A stretch of 64,000 nucleotides of DNA, from NCBI RefSeq assembly GCF_030812215.1, contig NZ_JAUSSG010000003.1, forward strand, positions 496,001-560,000, read 5' to 3'. Within the stretch, counting starts at the first letter, position 1, and every line of letters begins with the position of its first letter. Below the pieces are notes generated by a model. That model had not been told where the DNA came from and did no database searches. It was given only the letters and a program-made list of their open reading frames with translations. Shown piece after piece: positions 24,307-32,867 of this stretch. Made by a program: the position numbers and the translations under genes. Origin of the DNA: Variovorax boronicumulans (GTDB lineage: Bacteria > Pseudomonadota > Gammaproteobacteria > Burkholderiales > Burkholderiaceae_C).

Positions 24307-25146
24307 TTGCTCTCCAAAGCCAAAGTCGCCCGCATCGCGCTCTCTGCTTCGGCCGCCGCCATCGGCAGCCTCGCCGCCTACTGGACCCTGCTCGCCACGC
24401 GGCAGGGGCACATCCTCTTCAATGCCCGCAAGCATCCGGTCGTCCAGCTGTCGGACGACTTCTCCACCTACTCGCACACGGTGCCGGGCGGCATGGTCCG
24501 CGGCTATGTCTACCACCCGCAGGGCGAGGCCGCGGTGCAGGACCTGTTCATCTATTTCGCGGGCCGCAGCGAAGACGTTCGCGCCACCGCGCAGACGCTG
24601 CACTGGCTGCCGGAAGGCTTCGGCTTCGCCGCCATCAACTACCGCGGCGTGGCCGACTCGCAGGGGCACCCTTCGGAAATTGCCTCCGTCGACGACGGCG
24701 CGCAGTTCGCGAAGCATCTGCGCCGGGCCTTTCCGAACGCGCGCCTGCACGTCGTCGGCCGAAGCCTCGGCACAGGCGTGGCGATCCAGCTCGTGGCGCG
24801 GCAGTCGTTCGAAAGCCTGCAGCTGGTGACGCCCTACGACTCGATGCTGGAGGTTGCGAAAAAGCGCTTCCCGCTCGTGCCGTTGTCGCTGCTGCTGCGC
24901 AACCGCTTCGACTCCCTCACGCACTGCGCGGAGGTCGCAGCCAAGACCCAGGTGCTGCTGGCCGAGCGCGACGATGTCGTGCTGCCCGAGCGCTCGCAAA
25001 AACTCATCGCGGCATGGCCGACGCCGGTGTCCGTGGAGACCATTCCAGCGTCGGACCACTACAACATCATGGGTCTCGAAGAGACGTGGCTGCGGCTCAT
25101 CGACTTTGCGCTGACGGCGATATTGCCGGAGCCGAAGGCGGCGTAA
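24307..25146 (+). CDS. Alpha/beta hydrolase with N-terminal membrane anchor
   Basis: 279 residues from a TTG with AGGAAA upstream. An N-terminal hydrophobic helix (residues ~8-28) probably anchors it. The hydrolase core has the nucleophile elbow GRSLGTG, an acid in AERDDVV and a catalytic His in SDHYNIM, the order expected for the fold. It resembles the FrsA/YqiA-like or ABHD-type serine esterases. The substrate is unknown. It lies alone after the MerR gene, with a 64-base gap. Confidence 0.8.
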   Translation: MLSKAKVARIALSASAAAIGSLAAYWTLLATRQGHILFNARKHPVVQLSDDFSTYSHTVPGGMVRGYVYHPQGEAAVQDLFIYFAGRSEDVRATAQTLHWLPEGFGFAAINYRGVADSQGHPSEIASVDDGAQFAKHLRRAFPNARLHVVGRSLGTGVAIQLVARQSFESLQLVTPYDSMLEVAKKRFPLVPLSLLLRNRFDSLTHCAEVAAKTQVLLAERDDVVLPERSQKLIAAWPTPVSVETIPASDHYNIMGLEETWLRLIDFALTAILPEPKAA

Positions 25147-25173
25147 GCTGCCTTTGAATTCGAGAAGCCAGTG

Positions 25174-25359
25174 ATGAAGTTTCAACGCCCCGGCAAGCTG
25201 GAGGCATTCCTCCAGCTGGTGGACGGCGCGATCAGTGTGGGATTGATCTCCGGTGCCGCGTTCGCCGCCATCGTCGGGCAGTTCATGCTGGGCGGAATAC
25301 TGGCGGCACTCGCGATCGGCATGTTCTTGCGATTCAAGCGCGGGCGCGTGCGCAAGTAG
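25174..25359 (+). CDS. Small two-helix membrane protein, 61 residues
   Basis: Begins with ATG at 25174 (a GTG one codon earlier is also open). The product has two hydrophobic segments with a glycine/alanine-rich turn and a strongly basic tail (RFKRGRVRK), as expected of a short inner-membrane protein. It lies 27 bases after the hydrolase gene and may be cotranscribed. The opposite strand is also open here as the far end of another gene; I regard the plus-strand reading as the more protein-like. Confidence 0.5.
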   Translation: MKFQRPGKLEAFLQLVDGAISVGLISGAAFAAIVGQFMLGGILAALAIGMFLRFKRGRVRK

Positions 25360-25925
25360 CAGGCGCTCCGAAGCCAGCAGGCAGCCGCATCAAAGCCACG
25401 GCAAGCCCCGATGGCGATCAAGCCTGTCACGGCGAGCATTGCCGCCGTGTGAACACCGACCGCCGCGAACGCGAGCATCAGCGAACCGGATGCGTCAATC
25501 CACGTGCCTGCGCCATCTGTCATGCACAGAGGAATCAAGGCCGGCACCAGCATCAACCCCGCCCCATGCGCGGTAGACATCATGAAGGACCAGAGCGCCA
25601 GCCCGGCGTGCCCTGCGGGTGCGCGCGCAGCCTTGGGCGTCCGGCCCCACAGGTGAAGCACCGCGGCCGCAACGAACAGTCCACCGGCAAGCACTTGCAT
25701 CGACACGCGGTCCATCGCGAGGCCGAACGTCACCGCGCCTGCCACCAGCCCGATCGATGCCGCATGCCCGACCGCGATCGGCATCAGCGCCCGCAGTGCC
25801 TGTGCCTGATCTCTTGAACGCACGCCCCACGCGGCGGCCAGCATCCAGCCGGTGGCGGGGTTCAGCCCGTGAAGGGCGCCGATCCCCGCGACGGCGAGCC
25901 ATGGCCAGAGGTCTGCGGCTGCCAC
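25182..25925 (-). CDS. Multi-helix membrane protein with an abnormal C-terminus
   Basis: 247 residues from a GTG with GGAGA upstream, last gene of the leftward DUF899 operon. About the first 185 residues hold six hydrophobic helices with conserved-looking GALHGLNPATGWM and GHAASIGL, as in integral membrane proteins of the HupE/NicO style (tentative). The last ~60 residues, after CWLRSACYL, lose all hydrophobic pattern and simply mirror the small gene on the other strand. The natural end was probably lost by a frameshift or deletion near 25370. Confidence 0.55.
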   Translation of the reverse strand: MAAADLWPWLAVAGIGALHGLNPATGWMLAAAWGVRSRDQAQALRALMPIAVGHAASIGLVAGAVTFGLAMDRVSMQVLAGGLFVAAAVLHLWGRTPKAARAPAGHAGLALWSFMMSTAHGAGLMLVPALIPLCMTDGAGTWIDASGSLMLAFAAVGVHTAAMLAVTGLIAIGACRGFDAAACWLRSACYLRTRPRLNRKNMPIASAASIPPSMNCPTMAANAAPEINPTLIAPSTSWRNASSLPGR

Positions 25926-25943
25926 GACATCATCTCCATGCGC

Positions 25944-26750
25944 TCAGTGGTTGCCGTGGTCGTCGCCGTGGCAGCACGAACCTGCCGCCGGCTTCGCGGC
26001 CAGCGGCTGCGGCTCGTAGCGGTCGTGGTGCCGCACCCAATCCATCGCATGCACCGGGTTGTGTTCGTCGCGCCCCTTGGGCACGAGGTCGAGCAGGTTG
26101 TACGTGCCCATCATCACTTCGACGCCGCGCTCGTAGGTCGAATAGGTGTGGAAGACCTCGCCCGCGTCGTCCTTATAGAACACGCTGACGCCGGGCGCCT
26201 CCTGCGCGGGGAAGGGGCGCACGCTGTAGTTGTAGTAGACCTCGCCCTTGCCCTCGGCCCACTCCTGTGGCCTGAAGCTCACGCCGAAGTCGTAGTTGAA
26301 GTCGCTGTCGTATGCCGACACCCACTTGAACTGCCAGCCCATGCGCTCGCGAAAGCGCTCGATCTCGGCCAGCGGCGCGCGCGAGACGACCAGCATCGTC
26401 ACGTCGCGGTGCTCCAGGTGCACTTTCATGCCCGCGATGTGATCGGCCATGTACGAGCAGCTCGGGCAGCCTTGCTCCCATTCCGGGCCGAGCATGAAGT
26501 GCTGCACCACCAGTTGGCGGCGGCCTTCGAAGAGATCGGCGAGCGTGCGCAGGCCTTCGGGCGTGTCGAAGGTGTAGTTCTTCTCGACGCGGGTCCACGG
26601 CATGGCGCGGCGCTCGCGAGCGATCTGGTCGCGCAGGTGCGTCAGTTCCTTCTCGCGTGCCAGCAGCGCCTTGCGCTGGGCCAGCCATCGGTCTTTCGAG
26701 ACGACGGAGTGGTTCTTCAGGTTGGTGGTTTCTGCAACGGCGGTGTTCAT
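25944..26750 (-). CDS. DUF899-family thioredoxin-like protein
   Basis: 268 residues. The DUF899 pattern is clear: VSKDRWLAQRKALLAREKEL at the N-terminus, QHFMLGPEWEQGCPSCSYMAD and FNYDFGVSFRP further on. The CPSC pair sits where a thioredoxin fold has its active CXXC, so a redox role is likely though unproved. The C-terminus is His/Cys-rich (GSCCHGDDHGNH) and could bind metal. It is the third gene of a leftward operon of regulator, beta-propeller protein, DUF899 protein and membrane protein. The start is the ATG at 26750, the second in the frame. Confidence 0.88.
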   Translation of the reverse strand: MNTAVAETTNLKNHSVVSKDRWLAQRKALLAREKELTHLRDQIARERRAMPWTRVEKNYTFDTPEGLRTLADLFEGRRQLVVQHFMLGPEWEQGCPSCSYMADHIAGMKVHLEHRDVTMLVVSRAPLAEIERFRERMGWQFKWVSAYDSDFNYDFGVSFRPQEWAEGKGEVYYNYSVRPFPAQEAPGVSVFYKDDAGEVFHTYSTYERGVEVMMGTYNLLDLVPKGRDEHNPVHAMDWVRHHDRYEPQPLAAKPAAGSCCHGDDHGNH

Positions 26751-26792
26751 GACGTGGTTCTCCTTGAGTCGATGGACCATTCAGGCCTGTGT

Positions 26793-27467
26793 TCAGGCCC
26801 TGGCGGATTTCGGGCGGCGCACGGCGCGGATTTTTCCTGTGCCGCCGCCACCGCAATAGAAGAGATCGGCCCCGTCGGATTCGAGCCCGCTGATGTTCAC
26901 GCCGCGCGGCATTTCCAGCCGTTCGAGCACGGCGCCGCTCTGGGGGTCGATGTGGCGCAGTTCGCTCTCGTCGCCTTCCCAGGTGGCGTGCCACAGCTCG
27001 CCATCGACCCAGGTCACGCCGGTCACGAAGCGGTTCGATTCGATGGTGCGCAACACCGCGCCGGTGGCGGGGTCGATCTGGTGGATCTTGCGGTCGCGGT
27101 ACTGGCCCACCCAGAGGCTGCCTTCGGCCCAGGTAAGGCCCGAGTCGGCACCGTGGCCGGGTGCGGGAATCGACTTCAGCACGTCGCCGGTGGCGGGGTC
27201 GATCTTGTCGATGCGCTCCTCGGCGATCTGGTAGAGGTGCTTGCCATCGAAGGCGGTGCCGGCGTCGGCGGCGCGGTGCAGCGCGCGGGTCTGTTCGCCG
27301 CTGTCGGGGTCGAAGGCGATCAGCCGCGCGCCGGTGGCGGCCCAGACGCGCTGGCCGTCGTGCGTCACGCCGCCCACCTTGTCGACGCCGTCGAAGGGTC
27401 CGTACTCGCGCACGACCTCGGCCATGCGCGGCGCGGGCTGGGTGCTGCTGTCTCTCTTGTTGCTCAT
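26793..27467 (-). CDS. Beta-propeller protein (Vgb/glutaminyl-cyclase-like)
   Basis: 224 residues with repeated blades of the form IDPATGAVLxxI, LWVGQYRDRKI and LWHATWEGDES. This is the YVTN/virginiamycin-B-lyase-like or glutamine-cyclotransferase type of propeller. No signal peptide is present, so it is probably cytoplasmic. The catalytic His and Glu of Vgb could not be placed. It lies 48 bases after the regulator gene and 42 before the DUF899 gene on the same strand. Confidence 0.75.
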   Translation of the reverse strand: MSNKRDSSTQPAPRMAEVVREYGPFDGVDKVGGVTHDGQRVWAATGARLIAFDPDSGEQTRALHRAADAGTAFDGKHLYQIAEERIDKIDPATGDVLKSIPAPGHGADSGLTWAEGSLWVGQYRDRKIHQIDPATGAVLRTIESNRFVTGVTWVDGELWHATWEGDESELRHIDPQSGAVLERLEMPRGVNISGLESDGADLFYCGGGGTGKIRAVRRPKSARA

Positions 27468-27515
27468 CGCTGGCTCCTTGTGGGGGCACCGCGGACCGGC
27501 GCCTTGGAGACAACT

Positions 27516-28736
27516 TTATGCAATCGGCAGCGAAGAGGGGAGTAACAAGATCGTCGTGAATCCCGCGAGCGGCGGCGCGAGCCAGCGCTGCGCCCGCGCC
27601 CGCCCGATGGCGCGCACGCGCCCCTCGGCCTCCAGTTCGGCGAGCGCGCGCTGCACCGTGCGCTGGCTGGCGTCCAGGGCGAGCGCGAGGGCCGAGGTCG
27701 ACCATGCCGCGCCGTCGGACAGCAGCGCCACCAGCGAGGCCTGTTCGCCGTCGATGGGCGGCACCAGCAGCACCACTTCGCGCCCGTCGCGCGGCTTGAG
27801 GGCGAAGCCGCGCGCGGTCGCCTCGATGCCGGCCTCTGCCGCAACGAGCGCGCGCAGGCGGCCGATCTCGACGCGCAGGCGCGCACGCAGCGTTTCGTCG
27901 GGGTGGCGGGTGTTGAAGGCGTAGGCGATCAGCGCCTCGCGCTCGACGTCGCCCGGCCAGGCTTCCGCGAGCGCACGCGCCAGCGCGAACAGCACGGGCC
28001 GGCGCGCGAGCGGCCGCCACGCATCGCCGGCGCCCACGCCGCGGCGGCAGGCATCGACCACCAGCGCATCCGAGGCCAGGAGTGCGGCGACCTCGTCCAG
28101 CCGCAGCGCCTGCTCGCCGCCGGGAAAGAGCCGGCGCGCGGCGGGGCGGTCGAGCGCGGCCAGCGCCTCCGCCACTTCCGCCGCAAGCGCGGGTACGCGG
28201 GCGCGACCGGCCGCTTGGTGCGCACGGGCGAGCGAGGCACGCGCGGGGCCGATGCGCAGCGAGCGCAGCGCGAGCTCGGCCGCAGTGAGTTCGGCCACTG
28301 CCGCCAGCGGCGGCGACAGCGCCTGGCCATCGAGCAGCGCCAGCGCGGCGGCAGCCTCGTCGAGGCGCCCGAGCAGCAGCAGACGGCGCGCCGCGATGAG
28401 CCGCGCCTGCCGCGCATTGGCGAAATCGTCGTGCGCTTCGAGCGTGGCCGCGGCTGCCGCGAGCGCGCGTGGCGTGCCGCCCAGGTCGCGCATCGCCATC
28501 GCCACTTCGGCCTCGGCGACGATGCAGCGCGCACGCGCCAGCTCTTCGTGCGCGCCGAAGGCACGCGCGGCGCGGCGCAGCAGTTCGCGGGCGCGCGGGT
28601 GTTCGCCGAGTTGCGCCATCGCGATGCCGCGCAGAGCCAGCGCGGGCGGATCGTCGCGCAGGGCGACGCGCTTGAGCGCGCCGAGTGCATCCCCGGCGGC
28701 GAGGGCGCGTGCGGAGGCGGCGATCAGGGAGTCCAT
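27516..28736 (-). CDS. Transcriptional regulator with helical-repeat sensor and C-terminal winged helix
   Basis: 406 residues, very alanine-rich. The first ~250 form TPR-like helical repeats. The last ~70 hold a winged helix (TSALALALDASQRTVQRALAELEAEGRVRAIG), so the DNA-binding domain is at the C-terminus. A middle segment, RARLRVEIGRLRALVAAEAG, resembles the OmpR-type fold of SARP/BTAD proteins. It heads the leftward operon with the propeller and DUF899 genes and probably controls it. Its last codons include one copy of a 25-base repeat also found at 18519-18544. Confidence 0.7.
   Translation of the reverse strand: MDSLIAASARALAAGDALGALKRVALRDDPPALALRGIAMAQLGEHPRARELLRRAARAFGAHEELARARCIVAEAEVAMAMRDLGGTPRALAAAAATLEAHDDFANARQARLIAARRLLLLGRLDEAAAALALLDGQALSPPLAAVAELTAAELALRSLRIGPARASLARAHQAAGRARVPALAAEVAEALAALDRPAARRLFPGGEQALRLDEVAALLASDALVVDACRRGVGAGDAWRPLARRPVLFALARALAEAWPGDVEREALIAYAFNTRHPDETLRARLRVEIGRLRALVAAEAGIEATARGFALKPRDGREVVLLVPPIDGEQASLVALLSDGAAWSTSALALALDASQRTVQRALAELEAEGRVRAIGRARAQRWLAPPLAGFTTILLLPSSLPIA
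27537..27562. repeat. Copy 2 of the ~25-base repeat (first copy at 18519-18544)
   Basis: This copy encodes the C-terminal TTILLL residues of the regulator on the minus strand. The first copy is intergenic, and its minus strand would read ATILLL in the same phase, as if it were the broken end of a related gene. Confidence 0.6.
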
Positions 28737-28843
28737 GGCGCGGAGGCTACACCGACCGGAGACAGTCACCGGCCTACGTGTCCGGCCGGCATGCTTCCTC
28801 CTGTCCTACACGCATCTCGCGGCACGGTCCGCAGGATCGGCGC

Positions 28844-29182
28844 ATGAACAAACTGATCCTTGTGGGCGCCAGCGTGGTCGCGTGGTCTTCGTTCGCCGCC
28901 GCCGAAGAGGTGAAGGTGCCCATCGAAAGCAGCGACAAGGGCACCGTCTACGTGGCGCCCAACGTCAACTCGACCGAAACCTCGGCCTACACCAAGGGCG
29001 CGACCGTCGGCGTTCAGCGCCCCGACGGCAGCGGCACGTACATCGGCACCGACACCTCCATGCCGCGGCCTGTCTACTCGCTCGGCGGCAGCACGGGCGG
29101 GAGCCTGTCGTTCAACGGCGGCGTGACTTCCGACGGCAAGGCCAACAACGGGGTGAAGGCGGGCGTCACCATCAAGTACTGA
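28844..29182 (+). CDS. Small exported protein, unknown family
   Basis: 112 residues. A signal peptide (KLILVGASVVAWSSFAAAEE) is cut after SFAAA, leaving a mature protein of ~92 residues rich in Gly, Ser and Thr, with short beta-like stretches (GTVYVAPNV, GTYIGTDT, GVKAGVTIKY). Such small periplasmic proteins are common in Variovorax-like genomes, but I know no function. It is divergent from the winged-helix regulator, with about 107 bases between the starts. Confidence 0.65.
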   Translation: MNKLILVGASVVAWSSFAAAEEVKVPIESSDKGTVYVAPNVNSTETSAYTKGATVGVQRPDGSGTYIGTDTSMPRPVYSLGGSTGGSLSFNGGVTSDGKANNGVKAGVTIKY

Positions 29183-29266
29183 TCGATCCGGCCCATCGGA
29201 CGGCGGCGGCCACTGGCGGGTGCAGGCGGATAGACTGGCGCGCCCCATTGCATGAGGAGACACTTG

Positions 29267-29665
29267 ATGTCGATCGACACTCTCGCCACCTGGCACCGGC
29301 TCGTGAAAGCGCGTGACGTGAAGGGGCTCGATGCCCTGCTGGACGACGACGCCGTCTTTCTTTCGCCCGTGGTGCACAAGCCGCAACTGGGCAAGGCCAT
29401 CACCGCGAAGTACCTGGGCGCGGCCTTCCACGTCTTCTTCAACGAAAGCTTCCGCTACGTGCGCGAACTCAAGGGCGAGCACGATGCGGTGCTCGAATTC
29501 GAGGTCGAGATCGATGGCATCTCGGTCAACGGCGTCGACATGATCAAGTGGAACGATGCAGGCAAGATCACCGAGTTCAAGGTGATGCTGCGGCCGTTGA
29601 AGGCCGTCAACCTGATCCACGAGAAGATGGGCGCGATGCTGCAGGCGGCATCGTCGCTGTCGTAA
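29267..29665 (+). CDS. SnoaL/NTF2-like protein
   Basis: 132 residues with the cone-shaped SnoaL pattern: TLATWHRLVKARDVKGLDALLDDDAVF, LGKAITAKYLGAAF, and a final DMIKWNDAGKITEFKVMLRP. Members act as small isomerases, hydrolases or binding proteins; no catalytic set can be named here. The start at ATG 29267 has GAGGAG about 8 bases upstream. It converges on the GNAT gene, whose stop is 10 bases away. Confidence 0.8.
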   Translation: MSIDTLATWHRLVKARDVKGLDALLDDDAVFLSPVVHKPQLGKAITAKYLGAAFHVFFNESFRYVRELKGEHDAVLEFEVEIDGISVNGVDMIKWNDAGKITEFKVMLRPLKAVNLIHEKMGAMLQAASSLS

Positions 29666-29674
29666 CCCGAGGCT

Positions 29675-30148
29675 TCAGACCAGCGTGCCGTACACGATGA
29701 ACCCGTCGTGCGTGGCCACCTTGTCATAGAGCGTGCGCCCCGCCGTGTTGGTCACATGCGTCTGCCAGTAGACGCGGTGGCCGCCCACGCGCTTCACATG
29801 TGCGTACACACCTTCGATCAATTGCCTGCCCACGCCCTTGCCGCGCTCCGATGACAACGTGAACAGGTCCGACAGGTAGCAGGTCGGCTCGATGCGCGTC
29901 ATGCTGCGGTGAAAGAGGTAGTGCGTGAGCCCCACCAACTGGCCGTCGCGCTCCGCGACGAGCGCATGCACCGGCTCGTACGCATCGAAGAAGCGCTGCC
30001 ACGTGACCTGCGTGATCTCGTCGGGCAGCGCGGTCGGGCCCTCGCGTCCATAGAAGGCGTTGTAGCCGTCCCAGAGCGGCTTCCAGCCCGCGTAGTCGTC
30101 GGGCACTGCAGGGCGGATCAGGAGAGGGGAAGAAGAGGTCGTCGTCAT
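29675..30148 (-). CDS. GNAT-family N-acetyltransferase
   Basis: 157 residues. The acetyl-CoA site is SSERGKGVGRQLIEGVYAHV (motif A, RGxGxGxxL), and VYWQTHVTNTAGRTLYDKVA follows as motif B. It resembles the diamine/aminoglycoside-type small GNATs. The start is the ATG at 30148; the longer frame upstream is not protein-like. It lies 56 bases downstream of the CobW gene on the same strand and may be the last gene of the amine/peptide cluster, so an amine substrate is possible (inference). Confidence 0.85.
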   Translation of the reverse strand: MTTTSSSPLLIRPAVPDDYAGWKPLWDGYNAFYGREGPTALPDEITQVTWQRFFDAYEPVHALVAERDGQLVGLTHYLFHRSMTRIEPTCYLSDLFTLSSERGKGVGRQLIEGVYAHVKRVGGHRVYWQTHVTNTAGRTLYDKVATHDGFIVYGTLV

Positions 30149-30204
30149 GCGTCGGCTGCCTGCACGTTGTTGAAAAAACGTGCGATTGCAACACGACCCC
30201 GGGC

Positions 30205-31170
30205 TCAGCGGGAGAAGAAATCGCCCAGCGCCGCCTCCGGCAGCCGTTCGCGCAGCCCGATCGCCACCACGGCCGCGCGCGCGCCGTCGGGTTGTGCGGC
30301 CTTGCGCAGCGAACCATGGCGGCCCGCGAACTGCACCTCCGACCATTCGTCGCCGCCCGCGCCATGGCCGGTTCGCAGCACGCCCTTGAGCCGCAGCACG
30401 CCGGGGGGCAGCTCGCGCAGCCAGGCGCGCAACGCGGCGGCGGGGATGACCGTCTCGGGCTGCGCGCTCCAGGTCGCGAACAGGGCGCCGTGGTCGGGCG
30501 CGTGATCGTGGTGGTCATGGAGATGACAGTCGGGGCCGCAGGCATGAACCGCCGCGTGCGCAGTCGCAGGCAGCGCCAGGCCGCTCAGCAGCGACAGCGG
30601 CACCGTCGATTGCGCGGTCTGGATGCACGGCGTCCCGGGCGCGGTGGCGTCCACCCAGGCCCGCGCTTCGGCCAGGGCCGTTTCGCTCGCCAGGTCGATC
30701 TTGTTGACCACCACCAGGTCGGCCGACTTCAGCTGTCGCGCCAGCGTGTCCGCCAGCAGCGGGTCGCGCGATTGCCGCGCCGCGGCGCTGGCGTCGACCA
30801 GCACGATCACGCCCTCCAGGCTCAGCTCCGGCGCGGCCATGCCGATCTGCGCGATGCGCCAGGGGTCCGACACGCCGCTCGCCTCGATCACCACCGCGTC
30901 GAACGGCGTCTTCGCCTCGATCACCTCGACCAGCGCGCGGCCCAGGTCGTCGCCGATCTGGCAGCACACGCAGCCGTTGGTCAGCGCGAGCGTGTCGCCG
31001 TGCGTGGCGGCGATGAGGTCCGCATCGATGTTGAGCGCGCCGAAGTCGTTCACCAGCACCGCCATGCGCAGGCCCTTCGCCTCGCGCAGCCAGCGGTTGA
31101 GCAGCGTGGTCTTGCCGGCGCCCAGGAAGCCGCCGATGACGGTGAACGGCAGGCGTTTTCTCGTCGGCAT
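30205..31170 (-). CDS. CobW/COG0523-family GTPase, metal chaperone
   Basis: 321 residues. Walker A is GGFLGAGKTTLL (about residues 12-23), followed by the metal site CVCC near residue 70 (TNGCVCCQIGDDL), switch ESAG-like IEASGVSDP and NKIDL for guanine. A histidine-rich loop (HDHHDHAPDHG) precedes the C-terminal CobW domain. Such GTPases deliver Zn or Co to client enzymes. It starts 14 bases after a metal-dependent amidohydrolase gene, its most likely client, and follows the Opp-type importer. Confidence 0.88.
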   Translation of the reverse strand: MPTRKRLPFTVIGGFLGAGKTTLLNRWLREAKGLRMAVLVNDFGALNIDADLIAATHGDTLALTNGCVCCQIGDDLGRALVEVIEAKTPFDAVVIEASGVSDPWRIAQIGMAAPELSLEGVIVLVDASAAARQSRDPLLADTLARQLKSADLVVVNKIDLASETALAEARAWVDATAPGTPCIQTAQSTVPLSLLSGLALPATAHAAVHACGPDCHLHDHHDHAPDHGALFATWSAQPETVIPAAALRAWLRELPPGVLRLKGVLRTGHGAGGDEWSEVQFAGRHGSLRKAAQPDGARAAVVAIGLRERLPEAALGDFFSR

Positions 31171-31184
31171 CACGGGAGCTCCGT

Positions 31185-32867
31185 TCAAGCGTATTGCGCC
31201 TTGAAGACGCGGCCCGAGAGCACCGTGCCCCACACGCGCGCATCCTTCAGGGCCATCGGGTCCATCTCGAGCGGGTCGTCTTCGAGCACGCAGAAATCGG
31301 CGCACTTGCCGCACTCGATGCTGCCGATCTCGCCGTCGAGCTTCAGCGTCCAGGCCGCGCCGAGCGTGATGGCGCGCAGCGCCTCGGCCACCGTGATGCG
31401 CTCGGCCTCGCCCAGCAGCCGGCCCTTGGGCGTCACGCGGTTCACCGCGCACCACGCGGTGAAGAGCGGCCCGAGCGGCGTGACCGGCGCATCGGAGTGG
31501 ATGGCCAGCGGCACGCCCGCGGCCAGCGCGCTGCCGCAGGCATCGAGCCGGTTGGCGCGGTCGGGGCCCATGGTCATCTCGTAGTGCTGGTCGCCCCAGT
31601 ACCAGATGTGGTTGGCAAAGAGGTTGGCGCAGAGGCCCAGCGACGCCATGCGGCGGAACAGCGGCGCGTCGATCATCTGGCCGTGCTGCAGCGTGTGGCG
31701 GTGGTCGGGTCGCGGCGCGCGCGTGAGCACGCGTTCGATGGCGTCGATGGCGACCTCGCTCGCCTCGTCGCCGTTGGTGTGCGTGTGGATGGTGAGGCCG
31801 GCGCGGTGGTAGGTCTCGAAGTCGGCCTCGTACTGCGCGGGCGCCGTGACCCAGATGCCGTTGGGCGCGCCGTTGAAATGCCCCGGCCAGCGCAGCCGCG
31901 CCGAAAACCCCTGGATCGAACCGTCGAGCATCATCTTCACGAGGCCGTAGCGCAGGCGGTCGGTGTTGCGCGGCACGAGGCTCTTCACATGCTCCGCGCC
32001 GAGGGCAGCGCCGTGCGTGCCGTGAAAGGCCTGGAACGCGGGGAGGATGCGCACGCCGAAGCCGTCGTCGCCGGTCGCCGTCTCCAGCACGCCGCAGTCT
32101 TCGGGCGTGAGCTTGTTCACCAGATCGGTCGCGGTGGTCACGCCCTGCAGGCAGGCCAGCTTCGCGAAGGAGCGCACGCCGGCCTCGGTCATCGGCGCGA
32201 GCAGGCCGGCGTTGCCGATCTTGCGCAGCACCAGGAACATGGCGGCCGGCTCCTGCAGCTCGCCGGTGGGCTCGCCTTCGCTCGTGCCCCCGGCGAACTT
32301 GACCACGCCCTCGACCTCGTTGTCGCGCGTGATCTCGGCGATGCGCAGCATCGCGCTGTTCACGTTCATCAGGTGGCCGTTGGCATGGCCGATGACGATG
32401 GGGCGCGTGGCGCTCGCGCGGTCCACATGCCGCACGGTCATTCGCTCGCCGCCGAAGTAGATCGGGTCGAACCCCCAGGCGATGAGCGGCTCGGTGTCGG
32501 GCACGCCGTCGGCGGTCATCTTCGCGGCCACCTCAGTGAGGCGCGCCACCACCTCGTCCATCGAGCGCAGGCCGCTCCAGGTCTTGCCCGAGGGGTCGCG
32601 GCGGTCGAACCAGCCGAGGTACGTCCAGTCCCACATGCTGCCTTCCTTCAGGTGGCAGTGGCCCTCCACGAGGCCGGGCATCAGCACCTTGCCGGCAAAG
32701 CGTTCGTCCAGCGTGAACGCGCCCCAGGCCTGCATGTCCGCAAGCGCGCCGACCGCCAGCACGCGGCCGTCGCGCACCGCCACGTGGGTGGCGTGCGGCT
32801 GCATCGGGTTCATGGTGATGATCTTGCGGGCGGCGTAGACGGTGGTGGTTGCGTGGTTTGGACTCAT
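31185..32867 (-). CDS. Amidohydrolase family 3 (YtcJ-like) metal-dependent hydrolase
   Basis: 560 residues. Metal ligands fit the amidohydrolase fold: VEGHCHLKEG early (HxH), a late IHSDAPVTP (Asp), with HTHTNGDEA and RHTLQHGQ between. DLVNKLTPED and WTLKLDGEIGSIECGKCADFCVLEDDPL are typical of YtcJ/AepA-like proteins that cleave N-acyl or amide bonds. The ATG overlaps the stop of the last ABC ATPase gene by 4 bases, so it probably processes the imported compound in the cytoplasm. The CobW gene 14 bases downstream may supply its metal. Confidence 0.85.
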   Translation of the reverse strand: MSPNHATTTVYAARKIITMNPMQPHATHVAVRDGRVLAVGALADMQAWGAFTLDERFAGKVLMPGLVEGHCHLKEGSMWDWTYLGWFDRRDPSGKTWSGLRSMDEVVARLTEVAAKMTADGVPDTEPLIAWGFDPIYFGGERMTVRHVDRASATRPIVIGHANGHLMNVNSAMLRIAEITRDNEVEGVVKFAGGTSEGEPTGELQEPAAMFLVLRKIGNAGLLAPMTEAGVRSFAKLACLQGVTTATDLVNKLTPEDCGVLETATGDDGFGVRILPAFQAFHGTHGAALGAEHVKSLVPRNTDRLRYGLVKMMLDGSIQGFSARLRWPGHFNGAPNGIWVTAPAQYEADFETYHRAGLTIHTHTNGDEASEVAIDAIERVLTRAPRPDHRHTLQHGQMIDAPLFRRMASLGLCANLFANHIWYWGDQHYEMTMGPDRANRLDACGSALAAGVPLAIHSDAPVTPLGPLFTAWCAVNRVTPKGRLLGEAERITVAEALRAITLGAAWTLKLDGEIGSIECGKCADFCVLEDDPLEMDPMALKDARVWGTVLSGRVFKAQYA

